Notes: generated by a model from the letters alone, not told the origin. A DNA stretch of 64,000 nucleotides from Amnibacterium setariae (GCF_003581425.1 NZ_QXTG01000002.1:248001-312000), one strand, 5' to 3'. Shown: positions 15,690 to 24,687, counted from the first letter of the stretch. Program-made: numbers and translations.

Positions 15690-16523
15690 CTAGCGGCCGA
15701 GGAGCGCGTCCTGGAGGGTGCGGGGCGCGTGGCCGGTGAGGCGCGCGACGTCGTCCGACGGCGCCGCGAGCTCGTCGCTGCCGATCGCCGTGTAGGTGCT
15801 GACCCAGGCGTCGAGCTGCCACTGCTCCCCGGTGAGGGCGCGACGGGAGGCGTACGCCTCCTCGAGCGTCTGGTCCGCGAAGCGGAACGGGCGCCCGAGC
15901 GCGGCCGTCATCCGCTCCGCCGCCTCCGGGAACGACACCGGCTCCGGGCCGGTCAGGCGGTAGGTCGCGTCCTCGTGCGCGGCCGGGTCGGCGAGCACGG
16001 CGGCCGCGACCTCGGCGACGTCGGCCCGCGCGACCGCCGCGACCCGCCCGTCGCCGGCCGGCCCGGCGATGACGCCGTCCTCCCCCGCGAACAGCGGGAA
16101 GAAGTCGAGGTAGAAGCTGTCGCGCAGAAAGGTCCAGCGCATCCCGCTCGCGCGGATCGCCTCCTCCGTGTGCCAGTGGTCGCGGCCGAGGGTGAAGTCC
16201 GCGTCGGGCGCGGCGCCGTCGAAGCTCGTGTAGACGACGTGCCGCACCCCGGCCTCCGCCGCCGCGCGGACGGCGGTGCGGTGCTGCTCGAGGCGGTCCT
16301 GCGCCTCCGCCCCGGACACCAGCAGCAGCACGTCGACCCCGGCGAGCGCCGCGCGCATCGCCGTGCCGTCCGCGTACTCGGCCTCGCGCACCTCGGGGTC
16401 GCCCGGCAGCCGAGGGGCGCGCGCCGCGTTCCGGACGACGACGCGTCCGACCCGGTCGCCGAGGATGCGGGCGGCCGTGCCGCCGATGTGCCCGGTCGCG
16501 CCGGTGATGCCGATGGTGGTCAT
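15690..16523 (-). CDS. NmrA-like NAD(P)-binding protein (atypical SDR)
   Basis: A 277-residue Rossmann protein beginning at the nucleotide-binding motif GITGATGHIGG. The HVVYTSFDGAAPDADFTLGRDHWHTEEAI region matches the NmrA/QOR2 (YtfG) subgroup, which binds NADP and reduces quinones or acts as a redox sensor. The usual Y-x-x-x-K pair is absent. I start at the ATG that directly precedes the binding motif (16523) rather than 33 nt upstream. Convergent with ackA. Confidence 0.87.
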   Translation of the reverse strand: MTTIGITGATGHIGGTAARILGDRVGRVVVRNAARAPRLPGDPEVREAEYADGTAMRAALAGVDVLLLVSGAEAQDRLEQHRTAVRAAAEAGVRHVVYTSFDGAAPDADFTLGRDHWHTEEAIRASGMRWTFLRDSFYLDFFPLFAGEDGVIAGPAGDGRVAAVARADVAEVAAAVLADPAAHEDATYRLTGPEPVSFPEAAERMTAALGRPFRFADQTLEEAYASRRALTGEQWQLDAWVSTYTAIGSDELAAPSDDVARLTGHAPRTLQDALLGR

Positions 16524-16563
16524 GCCCGGTGCAAGCCGCCCGGAGCGGCCGGGCATTCCCGGC

Positions 16564-16836
16564 TCAGTGGATGATGAGGGCGACGCCGAGCACCGCGACC
16601 GCCGCGGCGACCACGAAGGCGACCACGGCGCCCGCGGTCGCCGACGGCGGGCGGGTCGACGCCGGGGTCGTCGGGTCGTCCTCCCCGTCGTCGCCGTCCG
16701 CGTCGCCCACCGCGATGCCGGGGGCCGGCGTCGCGAGCAGGCGCACGCCGACGGCGAAGAGCGACACGGTGACGAGGGCCGACACGAGGGCCGTCACGAG
16801 CACCAGCAGGAACGCGGGCCAGTCGATGGCGGTCAT
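16564..16836 (-). CDS. Small two-TM protein coupled to the PiT transporter
   Basis: A 90-residue protein with two hydrophobic segments (about residues 7-36 and 67-90) separated by an acidic, Asp/Thr-rich linker (GDADGDDGEDD). The ATG overlaps the stop of the phosphate transporter gene as ATGA, so the two are made together. I do not recognise a family; position suggests an accessory or regulatory subunit of the transporter, in place of the PhoU-like partner found in other genomes. It is longer than chance at this GC only because of the coupling and membrane pattern. Confidence 0.7.
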   Translation of the reverse strand: MTAIDWPAFLLVLVTALVSALVTVSLFAVGVRLLATPAPGIAVGDADGDDGEDDPTTPASTRPPSATAGAVVAFVVAAAVAVLGVALIIH

Positions 16837-17990
16837 GACCGGGTCTCCCTCCGCTTGCGCACCACCGCGCCCGCGGCGGCGACCTCGGCCTCGAGGCTGG
16901 ACGCGTCGACGCGCTCCGGGCGGGCCCGGAGGAACACGGCGACCATGAACCCGACCCCGAGCAGCGCGTCGATCACGATGCCGGCGACGCCGAGCCCGGC
17001 GATCAGGGCGGCGATCGCGCCGACGACCGCGGCGCCGGGCAGCGTGAAGAGCCAGCCGGTCACGATGCGGCGCGCGGTGCCCCAGCGGACCTCGCGGCGG
17101 CGCCGGCCGAGGCCGGAGCCGATCACGGACCCGGAGGCCACGTGCGTGGTGGAGAGGGCGAAGCCGACCGTGCTCGACGACAGGATGGTCGCCGCGGTGC
17201 TGACCTCCGCCGCGAAGCCCTGCGCGGGCTTCACCGCGGTCAGGCCCGTGCCCAGGGTCTTGATGATCCGCCAGCCGCCGGAGTAGGTGCCGAGCGCGAT
17301 CGCGAGCGCGCAGGCCACGACGACCCACAGCTCGGGGCGGCTGCCCGCGGGCTGCAGCCCCGCGGCGACGAGGGTGAGCGTGATCACGCCCATCGTCTTC
17401 TGCGCGTCGTTCGTGCCGTGCGCGAGCGCGACGAGCGAGGAGGAGAAGATCTGCCCGACCCGGAACACGCGGCGGCCGTCGGGCTCGTTCTGCCGTCGCG
17501 TGATCGCGTACGCCGCCCGCGTCGCGGCGAACGCGACGAGGGCCGCCGTGAAGGGCGCGAGCACGGCCGGGATGATCACCTTCCCGAGCAGCACCCCGTA
17601 GTCCACCGCTCCGAAGCCGGCCCCGACGATCGCGGCGCCGACGAGGCCGCCGAACAGCGCGTGGCTCGACGAGGACGGGAGGCCGAGGTACCAGGTCGTC
17701 AGGTTCCAGACGATCGCGCCGATCAGGCCGGCGAAGACGATGCCCGCGCTGACGCTCGCGCCCTCCCCCTCGGTGAGGAGGCCGCCCGAGATCGTCTTCG
17801 CGACCTCGGTCGAGAGGAACGCGCCGATCAGGTTCAGCACGGCGGCGATCGCGACCGCCGTCCGGGGCTTCAGCGCCCCGGTCGCGATCGGCGTCGCCAT
17901 CGCGTTCGCGGTGTCGTGGAACCCGTTCGTGAAGTCGAACACGAGCGCGAACACGATCACGAGCACGACCAGCGCGACCGCCTCGTTCAC
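16833..17990 (-). CDS. Inorganic phosphate transporter, PiT family
   Basis: A 385-residue membrane protein with both PiT signature repeats: FTNGFHDTANAMATPIATGAL in part near residue 20 and AHGTNDAQKTMGV in the second half, plus SSSSHALFGGLVGA and STTHVASGSVIGS. It should import phosphate (probably as metal-phosphate) driven by protons. About ten transmembrane segments are apparent. The GTG start at 17990 is preceded by GAGGCGGG. It is coupled to a small membrane protein downstream and is divergent from the secreted GH25-like genes. Confidence 0.93.
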   Translation of the reverse strand: MNEAVALVVLVIVFALVFDFTNGFHDTANAMATPIATGALKPRTAVAIAAVLNLIGAFLSTEVAKTISGGLLTEGEGASVSAGIVFAGLIGAIVWNLTTWYLGLPSSSSHALFGGLVGAAIVGAGFGAVDYGVLLGKVIIPAVLAPFTAALVAFAATRAAYAITRRQNEPDGRRVFRVGQIFSSSLVALAHGTNDAQKTMGVITLTLVAAGLQPAGSRPELWVVVACALAIALGTYSGGWRIIKTLGTGLTAVKPAQGFAAEVSTAATILSSSTVGFALSTTHVASGSVIGSGLGRRRREVRWGTARRIVTGWLFTLPGAAVVGAIAALIAGLGVAGIVIDALLGVGFMVAVFLRARPERVDASSLEAEVAAAGAVVRKRRETRS

Positions 17991-18099
17991 GAGCCCGCCT
18001 CGGCGGTCGTCGTCATCGGCACCGGGAGAGCGTAGCGGCGAGCCGGACGCGCCGTCGGAGTGACGCGACGGGCTCGAGGTCCGCCTCCATACTGGCCCG

Positions 18100-19215
18100 A
18101 TGCGTCGCTGGACCGTGCTCGCGACCGCCGCGGTCGCGGCGGCCCTCACGGTCGGCGCGGCGCCCGCGGCCCACGCCGACGGGCCGGTGCGCACGACGAC
18201 CGCGACCGGCCACGACGTCTCCTACCCCCAGTGCGGCCGCGAGCTGCCGGTCCGGGGCGACATCGCCGTCGTCGGCGTCAACGCGGGCACCGGCACCACC
18301 TCGAACCCGTGCCTCGCCGACCAGCTGCTGTGGGGCGACGTCCCGGCGGCCGACGGGAGCCCGCGGCTCGCCGACGTCTACGTCAACACCGCGAACCCGG
18401 GCCACCTCGGCGACTGGTGGCCGGCGGCCGACCTCACCCGGACCGGCTCGCCCGTCGTCAACCCGCAGGGCCGCTGCACCGGCGCGGAGAACGCCGCCTG
18501 CGCCTACGTCTACGGCTACTCGATCGGCGTCGACGACCTGCACGCCCGCGGCGTCGTCTCGGCCGCCGACCGCACGTGGTGGCTCGACGTCGAGACCATG
18601 AACTCCTGGAGCTGGGACCGCGACGCGAACCTCGCCTCGATCGAGGGCATGGCGGCCGCGATCCGCGACGCCGGCGCCGAGGTCGGCGTCTACTCGACGC
18701 CGCGGCAGTGGCGCCTCATCGTCGGCGACGGCACCCCGTCCGTCGCGCTCGCCGGCGCCCCGAGCTGGATCGCCGGTGCGACGACGAAGGGCGGCGCCCT
18801 CGCGAACTGCGGCGCGCGGCCCTTCACCCCCGGCGGCCGGATCCGCATGGTGCAGTGGGTCCAGGACGACCAGGACCACGACATCGCCTGCGGCGTCGGC
18901 GTGGCCGGCACGACGCCCGAGATCGACGGCGCCGGCGAGGTCGGCGAGCACCTGGGCGTCCGGCTCACCGGGTGGGGCCCGTTCGACCTGCACTTCGACT
19001 ACCAGTGGACCCGCGACGGCGCGCCGATCGACGGGGCGACCACGGGCGCGTACACGGTGGCCCCGGAGGACGCGGGTGCGGCCGTCGCCGTCCGCGTCAC
19101 CGGCAGCCGCCTCGGTGCGCCGCCCCTGACCCTGACGAGCGACCCCGTCGTGGTGACGCAGCCGTCCGTCGCACCGCAGCTGACACCGGGACGGATCGCG
19201 CAATGGGGCATCTGA
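18100..19215 (+). CDS. Secreted GH25-like protein with C-terminal Ig-like repeat (copy 1)
   Basis: A 371-residue exported protein. A clear signal peptide ends near residue 26 (AAHADG). The catalytic-type barrel spans about 35-270 and carries HDVSYPQC, VNTANPG, TWWLDVETMNSWS, VGVYSTP and PSWIAG, resembling glycoside hydrolase family 25/DUF1906 folds; the D-x-E of LDVET is where such enzymes keep their acid residues. The C-terminus has an Ig-like module (YQWTRDGAPIDGATTGAYT). Cysteines are paired, as in exported proteins. A CATACT box 6 nt before the ATG may be a leaderless promoter. The next gene is a paralogue overlapping by 13 nt. Confidence 0.8.
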   Translation: MRRWTVLATAAVAAALTVGAAPAAHADGPVRTTTATGHDVSYPQCGRELPVRGDIAVVGVNAGTGTTSNPCLADQLLWGDVPAADGSPRLADVYVNTANPGHLGDWWPAADLTRTGSPVVNPQGRCTGAENAACAYVYGYSIGVDDLHARGVVSAADRTWWLDVETMNSWSWDRDANLASIEGMAAAIRDAGAEVGVYSTPRQWRLIVGDGTPSVALAGAPSWIAGATTKGGALANCGARPFTPGGRIRMVQWVQDDQDHDIACGVGVAGTTPEIDGAGEVGEHLGVRLTGWGPFDLHFDYQWTRDGAPIDGATTGAYTVAPEDAGAAVAVRVTGSRLGAPPLTLTSDPVVVTQPSVAPQLTPGRIAQWGI

Positions 19216-20279
19216 CGAGGAGGGCGCCGCTCGCGCTCGCCGTGACGGCCGGTCTGCTCGCCGCGGTCCTGACGCCGCAGGCCGCGAACGCGGCGACTGC
19301 CCCGCCGAGGCCCGTCGGGATCGACGTCTCCTACCCGAACTGCGCCCAGGTGCTCGAGCCCGCGGCGTTCGCGATCGTCGGGATCAACGAGGGCCTGGGG
19401 CGCACCGACAACCCGTGCCTCGCCGCGCAGCTCGCCTACGCGGCGAGCACGCCGGGGACGGGGCACGCCCGGCTCGACGTCTACGTCAACACGCAGAACC
19501 CGTCGCCGAAGGAGGCCGCGAGCTGGCCGACCGGCGACGTGACCTTCGACGGCCACCGGATGAAGTCGCCCTACGGGAAGTGCAGCGGCGGTGCGTCGCG
19601 CGCCTGCTCGTGGATCTACGGCGCCTCCATCGCCCGGGACGACGTCACGCGACTCGCGGCCAACGGGGTGACGGGCCCCGTCGGTCGCTGGTGGCTCGAC
19701 GTCGAGACGGCGAACAGCTGGAGCACGTCGAAGACCCGGAACCGCGCCGCGCTCGAGGGAATGGCGGCCGCGTTCGCCCAGCTGGGGAAGCCGGTCGGGC
19801 TGTACTCGCTGAAGGGCGAGCTCGGCGACCTCATCGGCTCGGTGCCGAGGTCGAGCCGGCTCTGGAAGCTGCCGTTCTGGATCGCGGGCGCCGCGGACCA
19901 GGGCGCCGCGCTCCGCGCCTGCTCGATGGCGCCGCTGACCGGCGGGCGCGTGACCCTCGCGCAGTGGAAGGACGACGCGGCGCACCTCGACCGCGACGTC
20001 GCGTGCGGCACCTTCTCGAAGTCGCCGAAGCCGAAGATCTTCGGGCACTACCGGAAGGGGGCGAAGCTCACCGCGAAGCCCGGCACCTGGGCCCCAGGCG
20101 CCGTGCACCTCGCCTACCGCTGGACCCGCGACGGCAAGCCGATCGCGAAGGCCACCCACGCGAAGTACACGGTGAAGCGGGCCGACCGCGGGCACCGCAT
20201 CGCGGTCGTCGTCACGGCGACGGAGAACGGGTACAGCCGCGTCGTGAGGACAAGCGCGTCGCACCGCGTCGCCCGCTGA
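19203..20279 (+). CDS. Secreted GH25-like protein with C-terminal Ig-like repeat (copy 2)
   Basis: A 358-residue paralogue of the preceding gene with the same order: signal peptide (cleavage near NAATA, residue 31), GH25-like domain (IDVSYPNC, VNTQNPS, RWWLDVETANSWS, VGLYSLKG, PFWIAG, AQWKDD) and one Ig-like module (YRWTRDGKPIAKATHAKYT). The C-terminal part is unusually lysine-rich for this genome and may bind anionic cell-wall polymers. The ATG lies inside the end of copy 1. A tandem duplication is the simplest origin; a cell-wall lytic or wall-binding role is inferred, not shown. Confidence 0.8.
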   Translation: MGHLTRRAPLALAVTAGLLAAVLTPQAANAATAPPRPVGIDVSYPNCAQVLEPAAFAIVGINEGLGRTDNPCLAAQLAYAASTPGTGHARLDVYVNTQNPSPKEAASWPTGDVTFDGHRMKSPYGKCSGGASRACSWIYGASIARDDVTRLAANGVTGPVGRWWLDVETANSWSTSKTRNRAALEGMAAAFAQLGKPVGLYSLKGELGDLIGSVPRSSRLWKLPFWIAGAADQGAALRACSMAPLTGGRVTLAQWKDDAAHLDRDVACGTFSKSPKPKIFGHYRKGAKLTAKPGTWAPGAVHLAYRWTRDGKPIAKATHAKYTVKRADRGHRIAVVVTATENGYSRVVRTSASHRVAR

Positions 20280-20326
20280 GCGGACCCTCCCACCGGGCGG
20301 TCGGGCCGCGCTGCGAGGATCCCGGC

Positions 20327-20515
20327 ATGGACATCCAGGGCACCGATCCGGCCGACGACCTGCGCGCCGACGAGGGCGACCTCATCGAGCAGGCCGAGCC
20401 GCCCGTCTCCCAGCCGGTCGACGAGGCGCTCGCGAGCGAGGAGCGCATCCCCGCGACCGACCCGGAGCTCACCGGCGAGGAGGCCGAGGCGGCCGACGAC
20501 TCCGGCCAGGCCTGA
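20327..20515 (+). CDS. Small acidic, probably disordered protein
   Basis: A 62-residue protein rich in Asp, Glu, Pro and Ala with no hydrophobic core, so probably disordered. ATG preceded by GAGG at 8 nt. Third codon positions are nearly all G or C, as in neighbouring genes. No family is recognised. A similar small acidic protein is encoded at 49223-49441, without clear sequence identity. Confidence 0.6.
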   Translation: MDIQGTDPADDLRADEGDLIEQAEPPVSQPVDEALASEERIPATDPELTGEEAEAADDSGQA

Positions 20516-20574
20516 GCCGACCAGGACGCGAGCCCGAAAAGCCGGCGAAACATCCGTCGGCTTGACTGCGCGGC

Positions 20575-21939
20575 ATGACGCTGCTCGTGGTCCACGCCCG
20601 CCTCATCACCGTCGCGGGCGACGGGGACGGGTACGTCGAGCACGGCTGGATGCGGGTCGACGAGGGCCGCATCACCGCGATCGGCGCGGGCGAGGCGCCG
20701 GAGGTGCCGGGCGCCGAGGTGCTCGACGTCGACGGGGCGTTCGTCGCGCCCGGCTTCGTCTCCGCGCACAGCCACCTCTTCACGAGCGGCGCCCGCGGCC
20801 TCGGCGTCGACTCGACGCTCTACGGGTGGTGCGACTCCATGCTCGGGTTGATGAGCCACGCCTCCCCCGAGGACTACTACTGGAGCTCGCTGCACGGCTC
20901 GCTCGACTTCATCGCGAACGGCACGACGACCGCGTTCGACTTCACCGACCCGCGCATCCCGTGGGAGCCGATGGTGGACGGCGCGAAGAGCGGCGCGGGC
21001 GCGCTCCGGCCGATCGAGCAGCAGCTGCGGCAGATCGACGCGAAGCACGACGCGGGGCTCCGGTTCATCAACGCCGCGAGCCTCGACGACGCCGTCGGGA
21101 CCGACGAGGAGGTGCTCGACCGGTTCGGCCTGATGGTCGACCACGTGCGCTCGCTCGACCCCGACCTCGCGCTCGGCGCCGCGATCATGGGCGCCGTCCA
21201 GTGGTCGCCGCGGCCGAACGCCGCGGAGCTCGAGGTCGCCGCGATGCGGCGCTACGGGGTGCTGAACGAGGCGCACTTCCTCGAGACGCGGGAGGAGGTC
21301 GAGCTGCAGCGCTCGAAGTTCGCCCGGTACCGCGACGCCGGCGCGCTCGAGCTCGGCCTGATCTTCGGGCACTTCATCCAGACGACGCCGGAGATCATCG
21401 CGGAGGCCGCGGCCGGCGGTGCGCGGATGTCGTGGCAGCCCGCCTCCAACGGCCGGCTCGCCTCCGGCACCGCGGACATCCCCGCGATCCGCGCCGCTGG
21501 CATGCCGATCGGCATCGGCCTCGACGACCAGGCCTGCACCGACGTCTCCGACCCGTGGCAGAACATGCGGATGGGCATCTACGCGGTGCGCGCCGCGACG
21601 GGCGACCCGGCGTCGGCCCTGCCCGAGGACGTGCTGCGCATGGCGACGCTCGGCTCCGCGGAGGTGCTCGGCGTCGCGGACCGCGTCGGCAGCCTCGAGG
21701 TCGGCAAGTACGCCGACTTCCTCGTCGTCGACCCGCGCCGCCCGGACATGGGGCCGCTCTGGCACCCGGTCCGCAACTACGTGCTGTCGACCTCGCTGCG
21801 CAACCTCACGCGGGTCTACATCGGCGGCGAGCTCGCGGCGGAGGACGGCGTCTCGACGAATCCGCTCGCGGCGCGCGCGGTGGAGGAGGTCCACCGCCGC
21901 ATGCCCGCCGTCGCGGCGCAGTGGGGGCAGCCGGCGTGA
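20575..21939 (+). CDS. Amidohydrolase (COG0402), second copy in window
   Basis: A 454-residue metal-dependent TIM-barrel hydrolase. The H-x-H motif is SAHSHLF, later ligands include FGHFIQT and the metal Asp is in GIGLDDQACTDVSDPW. The C-terminal sandwich strand GKYADFLVVDPRRPDMGPLWHPVRNYV is typical of guanine/cytosine deaminase-like members. It differs from the first amidohydrolase of this window in the H-x-H and Asp blocks, so the substrate differs too. No ribosome site is evident before the ATG, nor a clear TANNNT box. Confidence 0.87.
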   Translation: MTLLVVHARLITVAGDGDGYVEHGWMRVDEGRITAIGAGEAPEVPGAEVLDVDGAFVAPGFVSAHSHLFTSGARGLGVDSTLYGWCDSMLGLMSHASPEDYYWSSLHGSLDFIANGTTTAFDFTDPRIPWEPMVDGAKSGAGALRPIEQQLRQIDAKHDAGLRFINAASLDDAVGTDEEVLDRFGLMVDHVRSLDPDLALGAAIMGAVQWSPRPNAAELEVAAMRRYGVLNEAHFLETREEVELQRSKFARYRDAGALELGLIFGHFIQTTPEIIAEAAAGGARMSWQPASNGRLASGTADIPAIRAAGMPIGIGLDDQACTDVSDPWQNMRMGIYAVRAATGDPASALPEDVLRMATLGSAEVLGVADRVGSLEVGKYADFLVVDPRRPDMGPLWHPVRNYVLSTSLRNLTRVYIGGELAAEDGVSTNPLAARAVEEVHRRMPAVAAQWGQPA

Positions 21940-21946
21940 GTGCGGG

Positions 21947-22249
21947 CTACCAGACGACGCCGTAGCCGGTCGTCCAGAGGAACGCCGTCAGGCTGCCGAG
22001 CAGCGTGCCGACGAGCGCGGGCACGAAGCCGGAGCGGCGGCTGGACGTGCGGGCGAGCCCGATCAGCCCGAAGAGGATCGCGAGGACCGTCGGGAGGAAG
22101 CTCAGCAGCAGGCCGATGAACAGCGGGATGACGCCGACGGCGAGCCCGACGATCCCGAGCACGAGCGACGCGACCGCGAAGCCGTTCGGCCGCGGGCCGT
22201 CGGGGTCGAGCACGACGAGCCGCCCGCGGGGCTGTTGCACGCCGCTCAC
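21947..22249 (-). CDS. Small DUF4190-like membrane protein
   Basis: A 100-residue protein: a short hydrophilic N-terminus with RPNGFAVASLVLGIVGL, then three hydrophobic stretches, the usual layout of DUF4190-type small membrane proteins. Function unknown. The GTG overlaps the stop of the upstream glycosyltransferase (GTGA), so production is coupled, hinting at a membrane partner for that enzyme. Confidence 0.75.
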   Translation of the reverse strand: MSGVQQPRGRLVVLDPDGPRPNGFAVASLVLGIVGLAVGVIPLFIGLLLSFLPTVLAILFGLIGLARTSSRRSGFVPALVGTLLGSLTAFLWTTGYGVVW

Positions 22250-23034
22250 GGGTGGAGGCGCTTCGGCAGCAGCGAGCCGAGCGGGCCGATGCCGAAGCCG
22301 GTGCCGACGAGGCGCCCGGCGCGGGTCTCGCGCAGGCGGTCGGCGTTCATCCGCATCGTGTGGCCGGTGCGCTTGACGCCGGTCGCGAGCCGCGGGATGG
22401 AGGAGATGGCGCGCGTCGAGACCGCGACGGCGAGGCGGGGCTCGAACCGGACCCGCCGCGTGCGGCCGAGCCGCATCGTCAGGTCGAGGTCGTCGTGCAC
22501 GCCGGGGTCGGAGCGGTGGACGTCCGCGCGGACCTCCTCCCACACCGCACGCCGCATCGCGAAGTTCGAGCCGTGCAGCGGGACCTGCCCGAGCGCGATG
22601 CCGAAGAACCCGTAGTAGACGCCGTGGTAGCCCGCGGACGCGACGATGCGCCGCGCCGGGCTCAGGTCCGCGAACACGCCGCGCCCCGTGACCGCGTCGA
22701 GCCCCGGGTCGACCGCGAAGGCGCCGCGGATCTCCCGCAGCCAGTTCATCGGCGCCATCGCGTCCGAGTCGAGGCGCGCGATGAGGTCGCCGGTCGCGGC
22801 GTCGTACCCGCGCGCGGCCGCCGCGGCGAGGCCGGGCATCGTCTCCGGCACGACCGTCGCCCCCGCCGCCCGGGCGACGAGCGCGGTCTCGCGGCTCATG
22901 CCGTTGTCGATGACGAGGACCTCGTGGGGCAGCACGTCCTGCCGCGCCAGGGCCTCGAGGCACAGGCCCAGGTAGGGCGCGTCGTCGCGAACCGGGACGA
23001 CCACGGAGATCCGGGGCGGGGTCACGTGAGCCAT
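22246..23034 (-). CDS. Family 2 glycosyltransferase
   Basis: A 262-residue GT-A fold enzyme. The N-terminal strand ISVVVPVRDDAPYLGLCLEAL binds the nucleotide, LIARLDSDAMAP provides the D-x-D metal motif, and GSNFAMRRAVWEEV with HDDLDLTMRLG forms the acceptor side with the catalytic base. No membrane segment is visible, so it is cytosolic or peripheral. The acceptor is unknown. ATG start; the following small membrane protein is coupled by a 4-nt overlap. Confidence 0.9.
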   Translation of the reverse strand: MAHVTPPRISVVVPVRDDAPYLGLCLEALARQDVLPHEVLVIDNGMSRETALVARAAGATVVPETMPGLAAAAARGYDAATGDLIARLDSDAMAPMNWLREIRGAFAVDPGLDAVTGRGVFADLSPARRIVASAGYHGVYYGFFGIALGQVPLHGSNFAMRRAVWEEVRADVHRSDPGVHDDLDLTMRLGRTRRVRFEPRLAVAVSTRAISSIPRLATGVKRTGHTMRMNADRLRETRAGRLVGTGFGIGPLGSLLPKRLHP

Positions 23035-23059
23035 TCAACCGCGCCGGGCGGAAGAATGG

Positions 23060-24010
23060 GTGGCCGACACCTTGGAGGAAGCCATCCCCGCTCCCACGGC
23101 CGGCCGCGTCGCGGTCTACATCGACTTCGACAACATCGTCATCTCGCGCTACGACGAGGTGCACGGCCGCGGCGACTTCCAGCGCGACCGCCAGCGCGCC
23201 GCTGCGGGCACCCTGAGCGAGGAGGAGTTCGCGCAGCGCCTCGAGGCCGCCACCGTCGACCTCGGCGCCGCGATCGACTTCGCCTCGAGCTTCGGCACCC
23301 TGGTGCTCACCCGCGCCTACGCGGACTGGTCGGCGCCCGTCAACGCGCGGTACCGGGGCCAGCTCGTCGGCCGCGCGGTCGACCTGGTGCAGCTCTTCCC
23401 CGCCGCCGCGTACGGGAAGAACGGCGCCGACATCCGGCTCGCGGTCGACGCGGTCGAGGACATGTTCCGGCTGCCCGACCTCACCCACGTCGTGATCGTC
23501 GCCGGCGACTCCGACTACATCGCCCTCGCGCAGCGCTGCAAGCGCCTCGGCCGGTACGTCATCGCCGTCGGCGTGGCCGGGTCCACGAGCCGCGCCCTCG
23601 CCGCCGCCTGCGACGAGCTCGTCACCTACGACGCGCTGCCGGGCGCGAAGGAGGTCGCGCCGCCGGCGCAGGCGGAGCCGAAGGCGAAGCGCCCGTCGCG
23701 GCGCGCGAAGTCGCCGGAGCCCGAGCCGGAGCAGCCGGTGGAGGAGGCCGAGGACGAGGACGAGGAGGACCCGCAGGTCGGCGCGACGGCGCTGCTGCAG
23801 CGCGCCCTCCGCCTCGGCCACGACCGCGGCGGCGACGACGCGGACTGGCTGCACAACTCGCAGGTGAAGGAGCAGATGAAGCGGCTCGACCCGTCGTTCA
23901 GCGAGCGCCGCCTCGGCTACCGGTCGTTCTCCGACTTCCTCCGCTCCCGCGGCGAGCTCGTCGACCTGGACGAGAGCAGCACCGCGCGCCTGGTGCGGCT
24001 GAAGGGCTAG
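23060..24010 (+). CDS. NYN-domain (LabA/PIN-like) RNase with C-terminal LOTUS/OST-HTH domain
   Basis: A 316-residue protein. The NYN domain (residues 14-190) has the acidic residues of the PIN-like nuclease site: VYIDFDNIV, NGADIRLAVD and VIVAGDSDY. A charged linker rich in Glu/Asp/Pro follows, then an OST-HTH/LOTUS domain (about 240-310, SFSERRLGYRSFSDFLRS). The combination is known from bacterial RNA-processing proteins and suggests RNA-guided or RNA-binding endonuclease activity. GTG start with GGAAGA upstream. Its TAG stop is shared as CTAG with the convergent RraA-like gene. Confidence 0.88.
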   Translation: MADTLEEAIPAPTAGRVAVYIDFDNIVISRYDEVHGRGDFQRDRQRAAAGTLSEEEFAQRLEAATVDLGAAIDFASSFGTLVLTRAYADWSAPVNARYRGQLVGRAVDLVQLFPAAAYGKNGADIRLAVDAVEDMFRLPDLTHVVIVAGDSDYIALAQRCKRLGRYVIAVGVAGSTSRALAAACDELVTYDALPGAKEVAPPAQAEPKAKRPSRRAKSPEPEPEQPVEEAEDEDEEDPQVGATALLQRALRLGHDRGGDDADWLHNSQVKEQMKRLDPSFSERRLGYRSFSDFLRSRGELVDLDESSTARLVRLKG

Positions 24011-24687
24011 ACCTCGATCTCGCCGCCGACCTCGCGCAGGTGCCGCCGGAACGTCCACGACGGGTCCGTCTCGCGCCGCGCGAGGTAGTCGGCGAACCGC
24101 AGCTGCCCGCGGAGGGAGGCGCCGCCCGCGATCCGCTCGGCCTGCGCCCGCTCCGCGTCCCGGATGCCGCGGGCGGCCGCGAGCACGGCCTCGGCCGACG
24201 CCGCGTCGACGAGCACGACCCCGTCGTCGTCCGCGACCACGAGGTCGCCGGCGGCGACGGGCCACTCCCCCACGCGGACGTCGTCGCGCTGCTCCCGCTC
24301 GTGGTGCGGCAGCGGGCCGGTGGGCAGCGCGCCGACGCTCAGCAGCGGCAGGCCGATGCGGCGCAGGTCGCCGGTGTCGCGGTGGAGGCCCCAGACGACG
24401 ACGCCCGCGAGCCCGGCGCCGGCCGCCTCGAGCACCAGCAGGTCGCCGAGGCACGCCTCGTCGAGCCGGCCCGCGTTGTCGACGACGAGCACGTCGCCGG
24501 GCGCGGCGGCGTCGATCGCCTCGAGCAGGCGGTCGACGCTGCCGAGGTGCAGCGCCGGGGCGGCGGGACCGGCGAACGCGGTCCCTTCCGCGATCGGCCG
24601 CATCCCGGCGGGTCCGCAGCGCACCGGCACCCCGACCCGGAGGCAGCCGTCCGCCACGTGCGCCGTCGTCAGCCCGTCGAGGTCCAT
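24007..24687 (-). CDS. RraA-like / HMG aldolase family protein
   Basis: A 226-residue member of the RraA fold. LDGLTTAHVADGC, GDVLVVDNAGRLDEACLGDLL and GVVVWGLHRDTGDLR match the family; the last normally reads G-x-[RV]-D and holds the Arg-Asp pair of 4-hydroxy-4-methyl-2-oxoglutarate/oxaloacetate lyases. The LHRDT version keeps both. It may be an aldolase/decarboxylase or a regulator of RNase E-type activity; I favour an enzyme because the sequence keeps the metal-binding Asp. The stop is palindromic CTAG, shared with the NYN gene on the other strand. Confidence 0.82.
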   Translation of the reverse strand: MDLDGLTTAHVADGCLRVGVPVRCGPAGMRPIAEGTAFAGPAAPALHLGSVDRLLEAIDAAAPGDVLVVDNAGRLDEACLGDLLVLEAAGAGLAGVVVWGLHRDTGDLRRIGLPLLSVGALPTGPLPHHEREQRDDVRVGEWPVAAGDLVVADDDGVVLVDAASAEAVLAAARGIRDAERAQAERIAGGASLRGQLRFADYLARRETDPSWTFRRHLREVGGEIEV

